A stretch of DNA of 47,643 nt from an uncultured Alphaproteobacteria bacterium. Lineage in GTDB: Bacteria; Pseudomonadota; Alphaproteobacteria; Paracaedibacterales; CAITNM01. The position numbers and the translations under genes were made by a program. The DNA is taken from assembly GCA_903874955.1 (NCBI GenBank), contig CAIQTY010000048.1, positions 1 to 47,643 on the forward strand, written 5' to 3'. Below the pieces are notes generated by a model. The model saw only the letters and a program-made list of their open reading frames with translations. It was not told the origin of the DNA and did no database searches. Shown here piece by piece: positions 36,335 to 43,560 of the stretch (its first letter is position 1; every line of letters starts with the position of its first letter).

Positions 36335-36344
36335 CGTGAGCCAG
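36326..36344. promoter_or_regulatory. Perfect hairpin across the mutL start codon
   Basis: CTGGCTCA (36326-36333) and TGAGCCAG (36337-36344) are perfect complements with a TCG loop. On the minus strand the mutL ATG (36334-36332) lies at the loop and the left arm, so the mRNA start codon would be sequestered. It sits in the 55-base gap between divergent mutL and gap. Confidence 0.55.
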
Positions 36345-36389
36345 TATAGTATGAAATATTTTGTTGTGCAAAAAAAGAATGAGGGTGTT

Positions 36390-37421
36390 ATGAAAATTGG
36401 TATTGGCAGGCTTGGTCGCAAAAAAATTGCCATTAATGGTTTTGGTCGTATAGGTCGAATGGTTCTTCGAAGTATTGCTGAACGCAATGTAAAAGATGTT
36501 CAAGTGGTTGCGATAAACGACCTTGGCTCACTAGAGGATAATGTACATCTTTTTAAATTTGATTCTGTTCACGGTCGTTTTAATGGGGATGTTAAAATCG
36601 CAGATGGTTCAATTGATGTGGGGCAGGGACCAATTAAAATACTTGCGCAGCCTAGTCCAGAAAAATTGCCATGGGCTGACCTTGATGTTGATATTGTGCT
36701 CGAATGTTCCGGTCGTTTCACAAAACGTGACACAGCAGCGCTTCACCTAAACGCTGGTGCAAAGCGTGTTATTGTATCTGCCCCATGTGATGGAGCGGAT
36801 ATAACTGTCGTTTATGGTATTAACCACACTCAAATTGATGAATCACACAAGGTTCTCTCAAATGCTTCTTGTACAACTAACTGTTTGGCTCCAGTTGCAT
36901 CAGTGTTGCATAAAGAACTTGGTATTGAATGCGGTTATATGACAACGATTCATGCTTACACCGGTGATCAGCGATTGGTTGATACCCTGCATAATGATCA
37001 AAGACGCGCTAGGGCAGCAGCAATGTCGATGATTCCGAGCTCTACTGGCGCAGCAAAAGCGGTAGGTTTGGTTTTGCCTGAACTAAAAGGAAAGCTCGAT
37101 GGTACCGCTATCCGTGTTCCTGTCGCAAATGTGTCGGTGGTTGATTTAAAAGTTGTGGTGAAACGAGATACCACTATCGGCGAGATCAACGCAATTATGG
37201 AAAATGCCTCGAAAAAAGAGTTAAATGGGATTTTAGAATACGTTACTGACCAGCTGGTATCAGTTGATTTTAATCATTCTTCTTTCAGTTCAAGCTTTGA
37301 TTCAACCCAAACACAAGTCGTTAACGGGCGCTTGGTTCGCGTACTTTCATGGTATGATAACGAGTGGGGTTTTGCCAACCGAATGGTTGACCTGTCAATT
37401 TATGCAAGCAATCTTGCTTAG
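36390..37421 (+). CDS. gap: Glyceraldehyde-3-phosphate dehydrogenase
   Basis: Central glycolytic/gluconeogenic enzyme. The ATG at 36390 has GAGGGTG just upstream and no start codon occurs between it and the Rossmann motif; the longer frame from 36282 would run through the mutL start. The 343-residue product has IAINGFGRIGRMVLRSI, the catalytic Cys in SNASCTTNCLAPVA, the base His in TTIHAYTGDQRLVD, and the C-terminal WYDNEWGFANRMVDL. Unusually, the first residues KIGIGRLGRK precede the true motif KIAINGFGRI and look like a duplicated copy of it. First gene of the gap-pyk-miaA-mutY run, though 230 bases separate it from pyk. Confidence 0.97.
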   Translation: MKIGIGRLGRKKIAINGFGRIGRMVLRSIAERNVKDVQVVAINDLGSLEDNVHLFKFDSVHGRFNGDVKIADGSIDVGQGPIKILAQPSPEKLPWADLDVDIVLECSGRFTKRDTAALHLNAGAKRVIVSAPCDGADITVVYGINHTQIDESHKVLSNASCTTNCLAPVASVLHKELGIECGYMTTIHAYTGDQRLVDTLHNDQRRARAAAMSMIPSSTGAAKAVGLVLPELKGKLDGTAIRVPVANVSVVDLKVVVKRDTTIGEINAIMENASKKELNGILEYVTDQLVSVDFNHSSFSSSFDSTQTQVVNGRLVRVLSWYDNEWGFANRMVDLSIYASNLA

Positions 37422-37485
37422 CAGTCTGTTTGCATATTGTATTTTGACATAAATATTTGTGGTCTTAGAAATTGCCTGAGGGAAT

Positions 37486-37533
37486 GTATAGTAAAAGCGC
37501 TAAAAATTATAAATTAGAAAGCCGATACTATAC
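37486..37533. repeat. Inverted repeat in the gap-pyk spacer
   Basis: A perfect 8-bp inverted repeat GTATAGTA / TACTATAC spaced by 32 bases in the 231-base spacer. The loop is AT-rich. It could be the stem of a small structured RNA leader or a regulatory site. I see no tRNA or known riboswitch pattern and no open frame here. Confidence 0.35.
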
Positions 37534-37622
37534 GACCTTCCTTCGGTTAATGTATGAGAGAAGCTATTATTTAATGGTTAATTTTCCAATACCCCTTGTT
37601 TTTTAGCGGGCGTTTGAAATAA

Positions 37623-37634
37623 TGATAAGTATCA
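37623..37634. promoter_or_regulatory. Possible FNR/FixK-like box upstream of pyk
   Basis: The palindromic core TGAT-AAGT-ATCA matches four of five bases in each half of the FNR/FixK consensus TTGAT-N4-ATCAA and lies 18 bases before the pyk start. Found by eye; a chance match is quite possible in AT-rich DNA. Confidence 0.25.
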
Positions 37635-37652
37635 GTATTTAAAAGAAATTTT

Positions 37653-39068
37653 ATGCGAAGGCAACGAAAAGCAAAAATTATTGCCACTTTAGGTCCTGCT
37701 TCATCGAGCTATGAGACAATCAAAGCTTTATTCATGGCTGGCGCTGATGTCTTTCGCCTAAATTTCTCTCATGGCGAGCATGCTGATCAAGAAGAGCGAT
37801 ATAAAATTATCAGAACGATTGAGCAAGAGCTTAAAAGACCAATAGGGGTTCTGCTCGATCTACAAGGTCCCAAACTGCGTATAGGAACGTTTTCAAATAC
37901 AAAAATTTCTTTAAAGCCAGGGCAATCCTTTAGGCTTGACCTTGATAATACGCCTGGAAATAATCATCGGGTTTGCATGCCCCATCCGGAAATTTTTCAA
38001 GCTCTCAAAGAAAATGTGGAACTTCTTCTTGATGATGGAAAAATTCGTCTGAAAATCACTAAATGTGGTACTGACTTCGCTGAAACAATTGTTTTATCGG
38101 GAACTGAGCTTTCTAATCGAAAGGGCGTAAATGTCCCGGATGTTGTATTGCCTATCGATGCTTTAACCAAAAAAGATATCATTGATTTAAAATTTGGCCT
38201 TGAGTTGGGAGTTGATTGGGTGGCTTTGTCTTTTGTTCAGCAGCCAAATGACCTCATCCAAGCTCGTGAACTTGTGGGTGACAAAGTTAAGCTTATTGCG
38301 AAAATTGAAAAGCCTATGGCTATGCAGCATTTGCAGGAAATTGTTTCTCATTCAGATGCCGTGATGGTTGCTCGAGGAGATCTAGGCGTGGAAATGCCAG
38401 CAGAAGACGTTCCTGTGATGCAGCGTAAGATTATTCGAAAATGCCGAAACCTAGGGAAACCTGTAATTGTTGCGACACAAATGCTGGAATCAATGATAAA
38501 TGCTTCGTCGCCAACACGTGCTGAAGCTTCAGATGTAGCTACAGCAATTTATGACGGTGTAGATGCTGTAATGCTCTCTGCTGAATCTGCCTCTGGAAGT
38601 TATCCTATCGAAGCAGTTTCGATGATGGACAGAATTATTCATCGCACTGAAAAAGATCCACTTTATCAAAAATTGGTTGATGACAGTTATACTCCGCCGG
38701 CCCCAACGGTCAGTGATGCTGTGACTTCTGCCGCACGTTCTGCGGTTAAGACAATTGGAAGTGGTCTGATGGTTACTTTTACGGAAACAGGGCTTACAAC
38801 TTTCCACGCTGCCCGTGAACGTCCTCATTGCGATATTCTGGCGTTAACGCCAGTTTTGAAAACATCAAGGCAGCTTACCTTGGTGTGGGGTGCTCATTCG
38901 GCTTTAACTGCTGATATCTTTTCCGTGGGCCAAATGGTTGAAACCGCTTGTGCATTTGCGAAGCAAGAAAGTTTTGCAAACACTAATGACTACATTGTTA
39001 TAACCGCTGGCCTTCCTTTTGGGCAGTCAGGTGGTACAAATATGGTTCGAATAGCAAAGGTTAGTTGA
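37653..39068 (+). CDS. pyk: Pyruvate kinase
   Basis: Converts phosphoenolpyruvate and ADP to pyruvate and ATP, the last step of glycolysis. The 471 residues are typical. KIIATLGPASSSYETI and VFRLNFSHG near 30-38 form the substrate entry, LLDLQGPKLRIG follows. The catalytic Lys is in LIAKIEKP near 220-227, metal ligands in VMVARGDLGVEMP and the MLESM..PTRAEASDVATAIYDGVDAVMLSAESA block. The C-terminal regulatory domain is complete. It lies 3 bases before miaA. Confidence 0.98.
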   Translation: MRRQRKAKIIATLGPASSSYETIKALFMAGADVFRLNFSHGEHADQEERYKIIRTIEQELKRPIGVLLDLQGPKLRIGTFSNTKISLKPGQSFRLDLDNTPGNNHRVCMPHPEIFQALKENVELLLDDGKIRLKITKCGTDFAETIVLSGTELSNRKGVNVPDVVLPIDALTKKDIIDLKFGLELGVDWVALSFVQQPNDLIQARELVGDKVKLIAKIEKPMAMQHLQEIVSHSDAVMVARGDLGVEMPAEDVPVMQRKIIRKCRNLGKPVIVATQMLESMINASSPTRAEASDVATAIYDGVDAVMLSAESASGSYPIEAVSMMDRIIHRTEKDPLYQKLVDDSYTPPAPTVSDAVTSAARSAVKTIGSGLMVTFTETGLTTFHAARERPHCDILALTPVLKTSRQLTLVWGAHSALTADIFSVGQMVETACAFAKQESFANTNDYIVITAGLPFGQSGGTNMVRIAKVS

Positions 39069-39071
39069 AAA

Positions 39072-40001
39072 GTGTGTTATATTATCGGTGGTCCTACAGC
39101 CAGTGGAAAATCGAAGTTAGCTTTGTGGCTTGCGCAGCACGTTGATGGCGAAATCATCAATGCAGATAGTCTTCAATTATATAAAAATATCCCAATTCTA
39201 TCTGCAGCGCCTAGTAATGAAGAGCTCTCACAAACAAGACACCACTTATTTGGAATATACCATGACGATCAAGTTTCAACAGTCCAGGCATGGGTTCAGC
39301 TTGCGCAGGCATCAATTGAAAATATCATAAAACGTCAGAAAACACCGATTATAGTCGGGGGCACTGGAATGTATTTAAATGCTCTAATACAGGGGCTTTC
39401 GCCTATACCTGATATTTCGAGTGATATTAAAAATCACGTCCGTTCACTGCAAAAAAAAATATCAAAAGAAGAATTTTACTTGCAGGTTATTGCCCAAGAT
39501 CCCAGCGTTAAAGATTACCTACATCAAAACGATACGCAGCGTTTGGGGCGTGCTTTAGAGGTGATGTTGGAGACTGGCCAGTCAATTAGATATTTTCAAG
39601 GAAAATCAAAGCCTATTGTTAAGCTCCATCGATTTATTTTGGTAATGCCTGAAAGGCAAAAACTGCATGAGCTTATTAATATTCGAACAATAAAAATGTT
39701 AGATAATGGTGCAATACAAGAAGTCCAAATGCTTCGTCAAAATGTCACTCTTGATGCGCCTGTTTGTAAAGCAATAGGTGTCAAAGAAATCTGGCAATAT
39801 TTAGAAAATAAAGCAACCAAAGAAGAGACAATTTCCTTGCTTCAACAATCTACAAGACAGTATGCTAAGCGCCAAATAACATGGTTTAAAAATCAAATTG
39901 ATGACCCAATCGTCATTACTAATCCATTCGATTCAAAACAAATTAATCAATTGGTACAGCGAAAATCAGAGAGATCTGCCCTGGCGAAACAAGCCTGTTA
40001 A
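39072..40001 (+). CDS. miaA: tRNA dimethylallyltransferase MiaA
   Basis: Adds an isopentenyl-type group to A37 of tRNAs reading UNN codons. The start is a GTG at 39072-39074, 3 bases after the pyk stop, placing the P-loop GPTASGKS at residues 7-14; no upstream start is in frame without crossing the pyk stop. Other motifs: INADSLQLYKNIPI, VGGTGMYLNALIQGL, AIGVKEIWQYL and RQYAKRQITWFKNQ. The 309-residue length is normal. Its last 101 bases overlap mutY in another frame. Confidence 0.95.
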   Translation: MCYIIGGPTASGKSKLALWLAQHVDGEIINADSLQLYKNIPILSAAPSNEELSQTRHHLFGIYHDDQVSTVQAWVQLAQASIENIIKRQKTPIIVGGTGMYLNALIQGLSPIPDISSDIKNHVRSLQKKISKEEFYLQVIAQDPSVKDYLHQNDTQRLGRALEVMLETGQSIRYFQGKSKPIVKLHRFILVMPERQKLHELINIRTIKMLDNGAIQEVQMLRQNVTLDAPVCKAIGVKEIWQYLENKATKEETISLLQQSTRQYAKRQITWFKNQIDDPIVITNPFDSKQINQLVQRKSERSALAKQAC

Positions 40002-40935
40002 TCCCTATCATATTCTTGTAAGTGAAATTATGTTGCAGCAGACAACTGTTGCTACAGTTAAAGGATATTTCGCAAAATTCTTAGGACGTTGGCCTTCCAT
40101 TAAATATTTAGCCGCAAGTTCCCATGATGAACTGATGCAATGTTGGCAAGGTCTAGGCTATTATTCGCGTGCTAGAAATTTACATAAAACTGCAAAAATT
40201 ATTACAGATCAGTTTAATGGAATCATTCCAGATTCGTATCAGGAATTAATTAAACTACCTGGAATCGGTCATTATACGGCTGCTGCGGTAGCGGCTATTG
40301 CTTTTAAGGAGCCGATAATTGCTATTGATACAAATGTTAATCGTGTGCTTTGTCGTTTATTCGGTATCAGTAGCATCGGAAAAAATCAAAAACTGCAGGT
40401 TCAAGAAATTGCTGATCAGTTCGCTCACCCTAAATACTCAGGGAATTTAAGTCAGGCCCTGATGGATCTGGGATCTGATTTATGTAAATCAAAAACTCCC
40501 AGATGCAGTGAATGTTTTTTAAAAACTGATTGTCTTGCTTACCTTAATAATTTGCAAAATATTTTGCCTTACAAACCCAAAAAACAAGATAGGCCAAAAC
40601 GCTATGGGCATAGTTTCGTTATACGTCATGGAAATCAACTCCTTATTGAAAAACGTCCCGATAAAGGGTTGCTTGCTGGTTTATATCAATTTCCCACGAG
40701 TGAACTTTTAAATGCACAGGTGGCTCCTGAATTCCCATTTCAGTCTCTATGGCAACCTATTGGAACGGTCCGTCATATTTTTACCCACTTTGAGCTAGAG
40801 CTAACTTTATGGGAAACATTTTTACCGGATGTAAACCAGGGTGTTTGGGTGGAATTTGAAAATTTAGGAAATTACGGCTTGCCGACAATGTATAAAAAAG
40901 CCTTAGCTTATATTAAAAACCCAGTTTTGGATTAG
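39901..40935 (+). CDS. mutY: Adenine DNA glycosylase MutY
   Basis: Removes adenine mispaired with 8-oxoguanine. The ATG at 39901 (with a TTG just before it) is the only plausible start upstream of the conserved RDLPWR segment. In the 344-residue product Glu42 (SEIMLQQTTV) and Asp143 (AIDTNVNR) match the catalytic pair, with LPGIGHYTAAAVAAIAF as helix-hairpin-helix. Cys195, Cys202, Cys205 and Cys211 (C-x6-C-x2-C-x5-C) form the [4Fe-4S] site. The C-terminal NUDIX-like 8-oxoG domain is near 228-340. It overlaps miaA by 101 bases, which is unusually long. Confidence 0.96.
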   Translation: MTQSSLLIHSIQNKLINWYSENQRDLPWRNKPVNPYHILVSEIMLQQTTVATVKGYFAKFLGRWPSIKYLAASSHDELMQCWQGLGYYSRARNLHKTAKIITDQFNGIIPDSYQELIKLPGIGHYTAAAVAAIAFKEPIIAIDTNVNRVLCRLFGISSIGKNQKLQVQEIADQFAHPKYSGNLSQALMDLGSDLCKSKTPRCSECFLKTDCLAYLNNLQNILPYKPKKQDRPKRYGHSFVIRHGNQLLIEKRPDKGLLAGLYQFPTSELLNAQVAPEFPFQSLWQPIGTVRHIFTHFELELTLWETFLPDVNQGVWVEFENLGNYGLPTMYKKALAYIKNPVLD

Positions 40936-41030
40936 ATACTCCCAAAAATCTTAAAAAATATAGAAGACGCTAACCACCATTAGAGTTTTCCTTGTGCTTG
41001 ATACGAGTATTCATATGATAGATTCGTTTC

Positions 41031-41103
41031 ACTGGACCCTCTGATCAAGTCAGAAGGAGATTATATATTCTATAGTCTTCCTAGGCCTTGAGCCTTGGGT
41101 CCA
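41031..41103. repeat. Inverted pair of a dispersed palindromic repeat
   Basis: The 234-base spacer between mutY and DUF167 (convergent) contains TGGACCCTCTGATCAAGTCA (41033-41052, with TCTGA/TCAGA stem). The minus-strand reading of 41077-41103 starts TGGACCC and shares a CTCAAG core at the same distance. The ends TGGACCC and GGGTCCA are perfect complements, so the 71-base unit could form one long imperfect hairpin. It is similar to the palindrome at 24811-24842. The rest of the spacer holds no gene that I can support. Confidence 0.6.
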
Positions 41104-41169
41104 CATGTAAAAAAATCAATTGTCAGGATCAAGCCGTAAGAACACAGTTGGGGAATGGTAATCCCGAAC

Positions 41170-41457
41170 TCAGGTTAAAACTTGAATCCGTTTTTCTCGC
41201 ATTGTCTGACCTGTAACGATTTGGATTTTTGACTTTGGTTTGTGTAAATATTGCGCAAGTAATTCAATAACTGCAATGTTAGCCTGATTATCTTCAGGCA
41301 CAGCTGTTACATAAACTTTAAGTGCTTTTTTCCCCATGGTTGAATCGACTAAATCACCGATGCGGTTTTTTGAGGCTTTTGGAGTAACTTTCACCCAAAA
41401 ATAAAATCCTTCTTCATTTTTTTGTGCAAAAGGAGGTGTCGCATCGAGTAAAGCCAT
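41170..41457 (-). CDS. DUF167/YggU family protein
   Basis: A 95-residue protein of the DUF167 (YggU) family, a small alpha/beta fold of unknown biochemical role. The consensus motifs are present: FYFWVKVTPKASKNRIGDLV, KKALKVYVTAVPEDNQANIAVIELLAQYL, and KPKSKIQIVTGQTMREKRIQV. Length matches the family. It overlaps cutA by one base and ends the tpiA-fabD-cutA run. Confidence 0.9.
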   Translation of the reverse strand: MALLDATPPFAQKNEEGFYFWVKVTPKASKNRIGDLVDSTMGKKALKVYVTAVPEDNQANIAVIELLAQYLHKPKSKIQIVTGQTMREKRIQVLT

Positions 41458-41762
41458 TAATGAGTTTGCTCTTGTACCCAGTGTGCGAATGCAGGATGAG
41501 CTTGATTAATATTCATTGTAATAATTGCAGGGCATTCATAGGGATGAAGTTCTAATAATCGTTGGTAAACAGCTTCCTGAGAGGAAGCACTTGTTTTTAA
41601 GAAAACACCTGTTTCATTGACTTTTAATAATTTTTTATTAGACATGTACATAGAATTAATTGGCCACATATTGACGCAGGCAACTAATTTTTCAGAAATA
41701 AGAGTTTGAGCAATATTTTCTGCTTCCTCAAATTTTTCGATGACCGTATAAATAATGATCAT
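41457..41762 (-). CDS. cutA: Divalent cation tolerance protein CutA
   Basis: A 101-residue CutA1 family protein; members form trimers resembling PII proteins. IIYTVIEKFEEAENIAQTLISEKLVACVNMWP at the start and LHPYECPAIITMNINQAHPAFAHWV at the end are the family hallmarks. The conserved Cys in ACVN and His in LHPYE are present. Despite the name, direct metal-tolerance function is not established for most members. It lies 4 bases after fabD and overlaps the DUF167 gene by one base. Confidence 0.93.
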   Translation of the reverse strand: MIIIYTVIEKFEEAENIAQTLISEKLVACVNMWPINSMYMSNKKLLKVNETGVFLKTSASSQEAVYQRLLELHPYECPAIITMNINQAHPAFAHWVQEQTH

Positions 41763-41766
41763 AATT

Positions 41767-42714
41767 TTATGCCCACAATTTCCTCACAATTTCTAAATCC
41801 TCTTTGCTACCAAAATTATAAACGCTCGTTTCCGGAGCAATACGCTTAATTAGTCCAGACAGAACTTTACCTGTGCCAATCTCAACGAAGGTATCAATTC
41901 CACTGCTAACCATATTTTTGATAAGTTCTACCCAGCGAACCCTTCCAGTAATTTGCTTTACGAGCAGTGGTGGAATATCCTGAACGTTTTCTGCAATGTT
42001 TGCTGTTACATTTGCATAAATATTAACCTTACAAGGATTAATCTCAATGCTGCTTAATGCTTGTTCCATTATATAGGCTGCTGGCTGCATCAGTTCGCAA
42101 TGAAAGGGGGCGCTGACTGGCAATAAAAGTGCTCGCTTTGCACCTTTTTCTTTGGCTTTTTCTATAACCCATGTAATAGCTTCTGTATGGCCACTTATAA
42201 CTATTTGACCAGGGGAATTGTCGTTAGCCACTTGTGCAATTTTTTCTTTGTTAGGACGTTGTTCCAAAATATCCTCAAGGTCTAACATTTCAAGTCCGAT
42301 AATCGCTGCCATAGCGCCTGTGCCAACTGGAATCGCTTTTTGCATAGCATTCCCCCTAAGTTTCACAAGAATTGCGGCATCCTCTAAAGAAAAACCTCTA
42401 GCAGCTGTTAGTGCCGAATATTCCCCTAATGAATGGCCTGCTACTGCTTTGCATAGTATATCAATGGGTTTGCCAAGTTCAGCTTCTAAAACGCGTTGAG
42501 CCATCATGCTCGCTGCAAGCATTGCGGGTTGTGTATTTTCTGTAAGGGTTAATTCATCAATCGGCCCTTCAAACATCAGGCTTTTTAGATCTTGTCTTAA
42601 AGAAGTACAAATTTCATCAAGTACGTTTTGGGCAGCGCTAAAGTTATTATACAAATCCTTGCCCATCCCAATAACTTGGGAACCTTGGCCAGGATATACA
42701 AATGCAATACTCAT
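41767..42714 (-). CDS. fabD: Malonyl-CoA:ACP transacylase
   Basis: Loads malonyl groups onto acyl carrier protein for type II fatty acid synthesis. The 315 residues open with AFVYPGQGSQVIGMGKDL. The nucleophile is Ser95 in VAGHSLGEYSAL, and the partner His is in VSAPFHCELMQPA near 201. The ENTQPAMLAAS and TFVEIGTGKVLSGLIKRI segments are typical. Separate here from other fab genes. It follows tpiA on the same strand after 83 bases. Confidence 0.97.
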   Translation of the reverse strand: MSIAFVYPGQGSQVIGMGKDLYNNFSAAQNVLDEICTSLRQDLKSLMFEGPIDELTLTENTQPAMLAASMMAQRVLEAELGKPIDILCKAVAGHSLGEYSALTAARGFSLEDAAILVKLRGNAMQKAIPVGTGAMAAIIGLEMLDLEDILEQRPNKEKIAQVANDNSPGQIVISGHTEAITWVIEKAKEKGAKRALLLPVSAPFHCELMQPAAYIMEQALSSIEINPCKVNIYANVTANIAENVQDIPPLLVKQITGRVRWVELIKNMVSSGIDTFVEIGTGKVLSGLIKRIAPETSVYNFGSKEDLEIVRKLWA

Positions 42715-42760
42715 TCAGATTTCTTCTTAATTTTTACAAATGTTAGCATAAAGTTTTTAG

Positions 42761-42802
42761 GTTAACACCGCTGAATTTTCTATTATTGCGTAAGGTGTTA
42801 GC
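42761..42802. repeat. Hairpin overlapping the tpiA stop
   Basis: GTTAACACC (42761-42769) pairs with GGTGTTAGC (42794-42802), nine pairs including one wobble, with a 24-base loop. The right arm covers the tpiA stop. There is no T-tract after it on the minus strand, so it is a weak candidate attenuator between tpiA and fabD. Confidence 0.3.
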
Positions 42803-43475
42803 CACTGGCTAAAGAATAAATAGCGCTGATTGCGGCTAAATCTAAGCTTGCTCCGCCGATTAATGCTCCGTCGACATTTGCAATACCAAAGATTGCTTCT
42901 GCATTACTTGCATTCACAGAACCACCATACAGAAGTACGGTTTTTTCTAATTTCTCTCTCAGCATTAAGTGCACAGATCTAATCTCTTCAATGGTTGGAG
43001 TCTTCCCCGTACCAATCGCCCATACCGGCTCATAAGCAATCCAAAAATTATTCTTGCCTGGGATACATTCGCGAAGCTGAAGTTCAAGTACCTCTTGGGT
43101 TTTGCCAGCTTCATACTGTTCTAAGGTTTCACCCATGCAGATAATGGGGATTATTCCATTTTCGATACACAACTCCGCTTTTTTGCGTACAATGTCATTT
43201 CTTTCACCAAAATACTGACGTCTCTCTGAATGGCCAACTAAGCAGTATTTTATATTGAATTCCGATACCATTTGGGCACTAATTTCGCCAGTAAAAGCCC
43301 CTTTAGCTTCATGATAAATATTTTGTGCTCCAAAAACTAATTCAGCTGTTTCATTTAAATAGGTAAAAGGCGCACAAACGATAAGATTATTAGATTTTTT
43401 AAAGGCGTTTTTGTATTCTTCTAAAAGGTTCTTCGATCCGTTCATCTTCCAATTAGCTACAACCCATTTTTGCAT
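42798..43475 (-). CDS. tpiA: Triosephosphate isomerase
   Basis: Interconverts dihydroxyacetone phosphate and glyceraldehyde-3-phosphate. The ATG at 43475 with AAGGAG upstream is chosen over a GTG at 43490 that contains the ribosome site. Lys10 (ANWKMNG), His82 (VGHSERR) and Glu149 (AYEPVWAIGTG) are the catalytic residues, and LLYGGSVN and DGALIGGASL form the phosphate loops. At 225 residues it is about 25 shorter than usual, with trimmed loops but an intact core. Divergent from the PpiD-like gene, a common alphaproteobacterial arrangement. Confidence 0.97.
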   Translation of the reverse strand: MQKWVVANWKMNGSKNLLEEYKNAFKKSNNLIVCAPFTYLNETAELVFGAQNIYHEAKGAFTGEISAQMVSEFNIKYCLVGHSERRQYFGERNDIVRKKAELCIENGIIPIICMGETLEQYEAGKTQEVLELQLRECIPGKNNFWIAYEPVWAIGTGKTPTIEEIRSVHLMLREKLEKTVLLYGGSVNASNAEAIFGIANVDGALIGGASLDLAAISAIYSLASG

Positions 43476-43560
43476 TTGATTCTCCTTCACCCATAACCTT
43501 GCCGAGCGTTAAGTTTTTCAGTACTGTTACAATGTTGAATTATATAAGCGTTATGAGTAT

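Noticed and set aside
36335..36487. N-terminal extension of mutL by 51 residues
   Set aside because: The extension is the antisense of the first codons of gap and is rich in Pro, Ile and Arg with no homology to MutL.
37422..37652. Signal recognition particle RNA or tRNA in the gap-pyk spacer
   Set aside because: No GGAA-type SRP apical loop context and no T-loop or acceptor stem pattern could be found.
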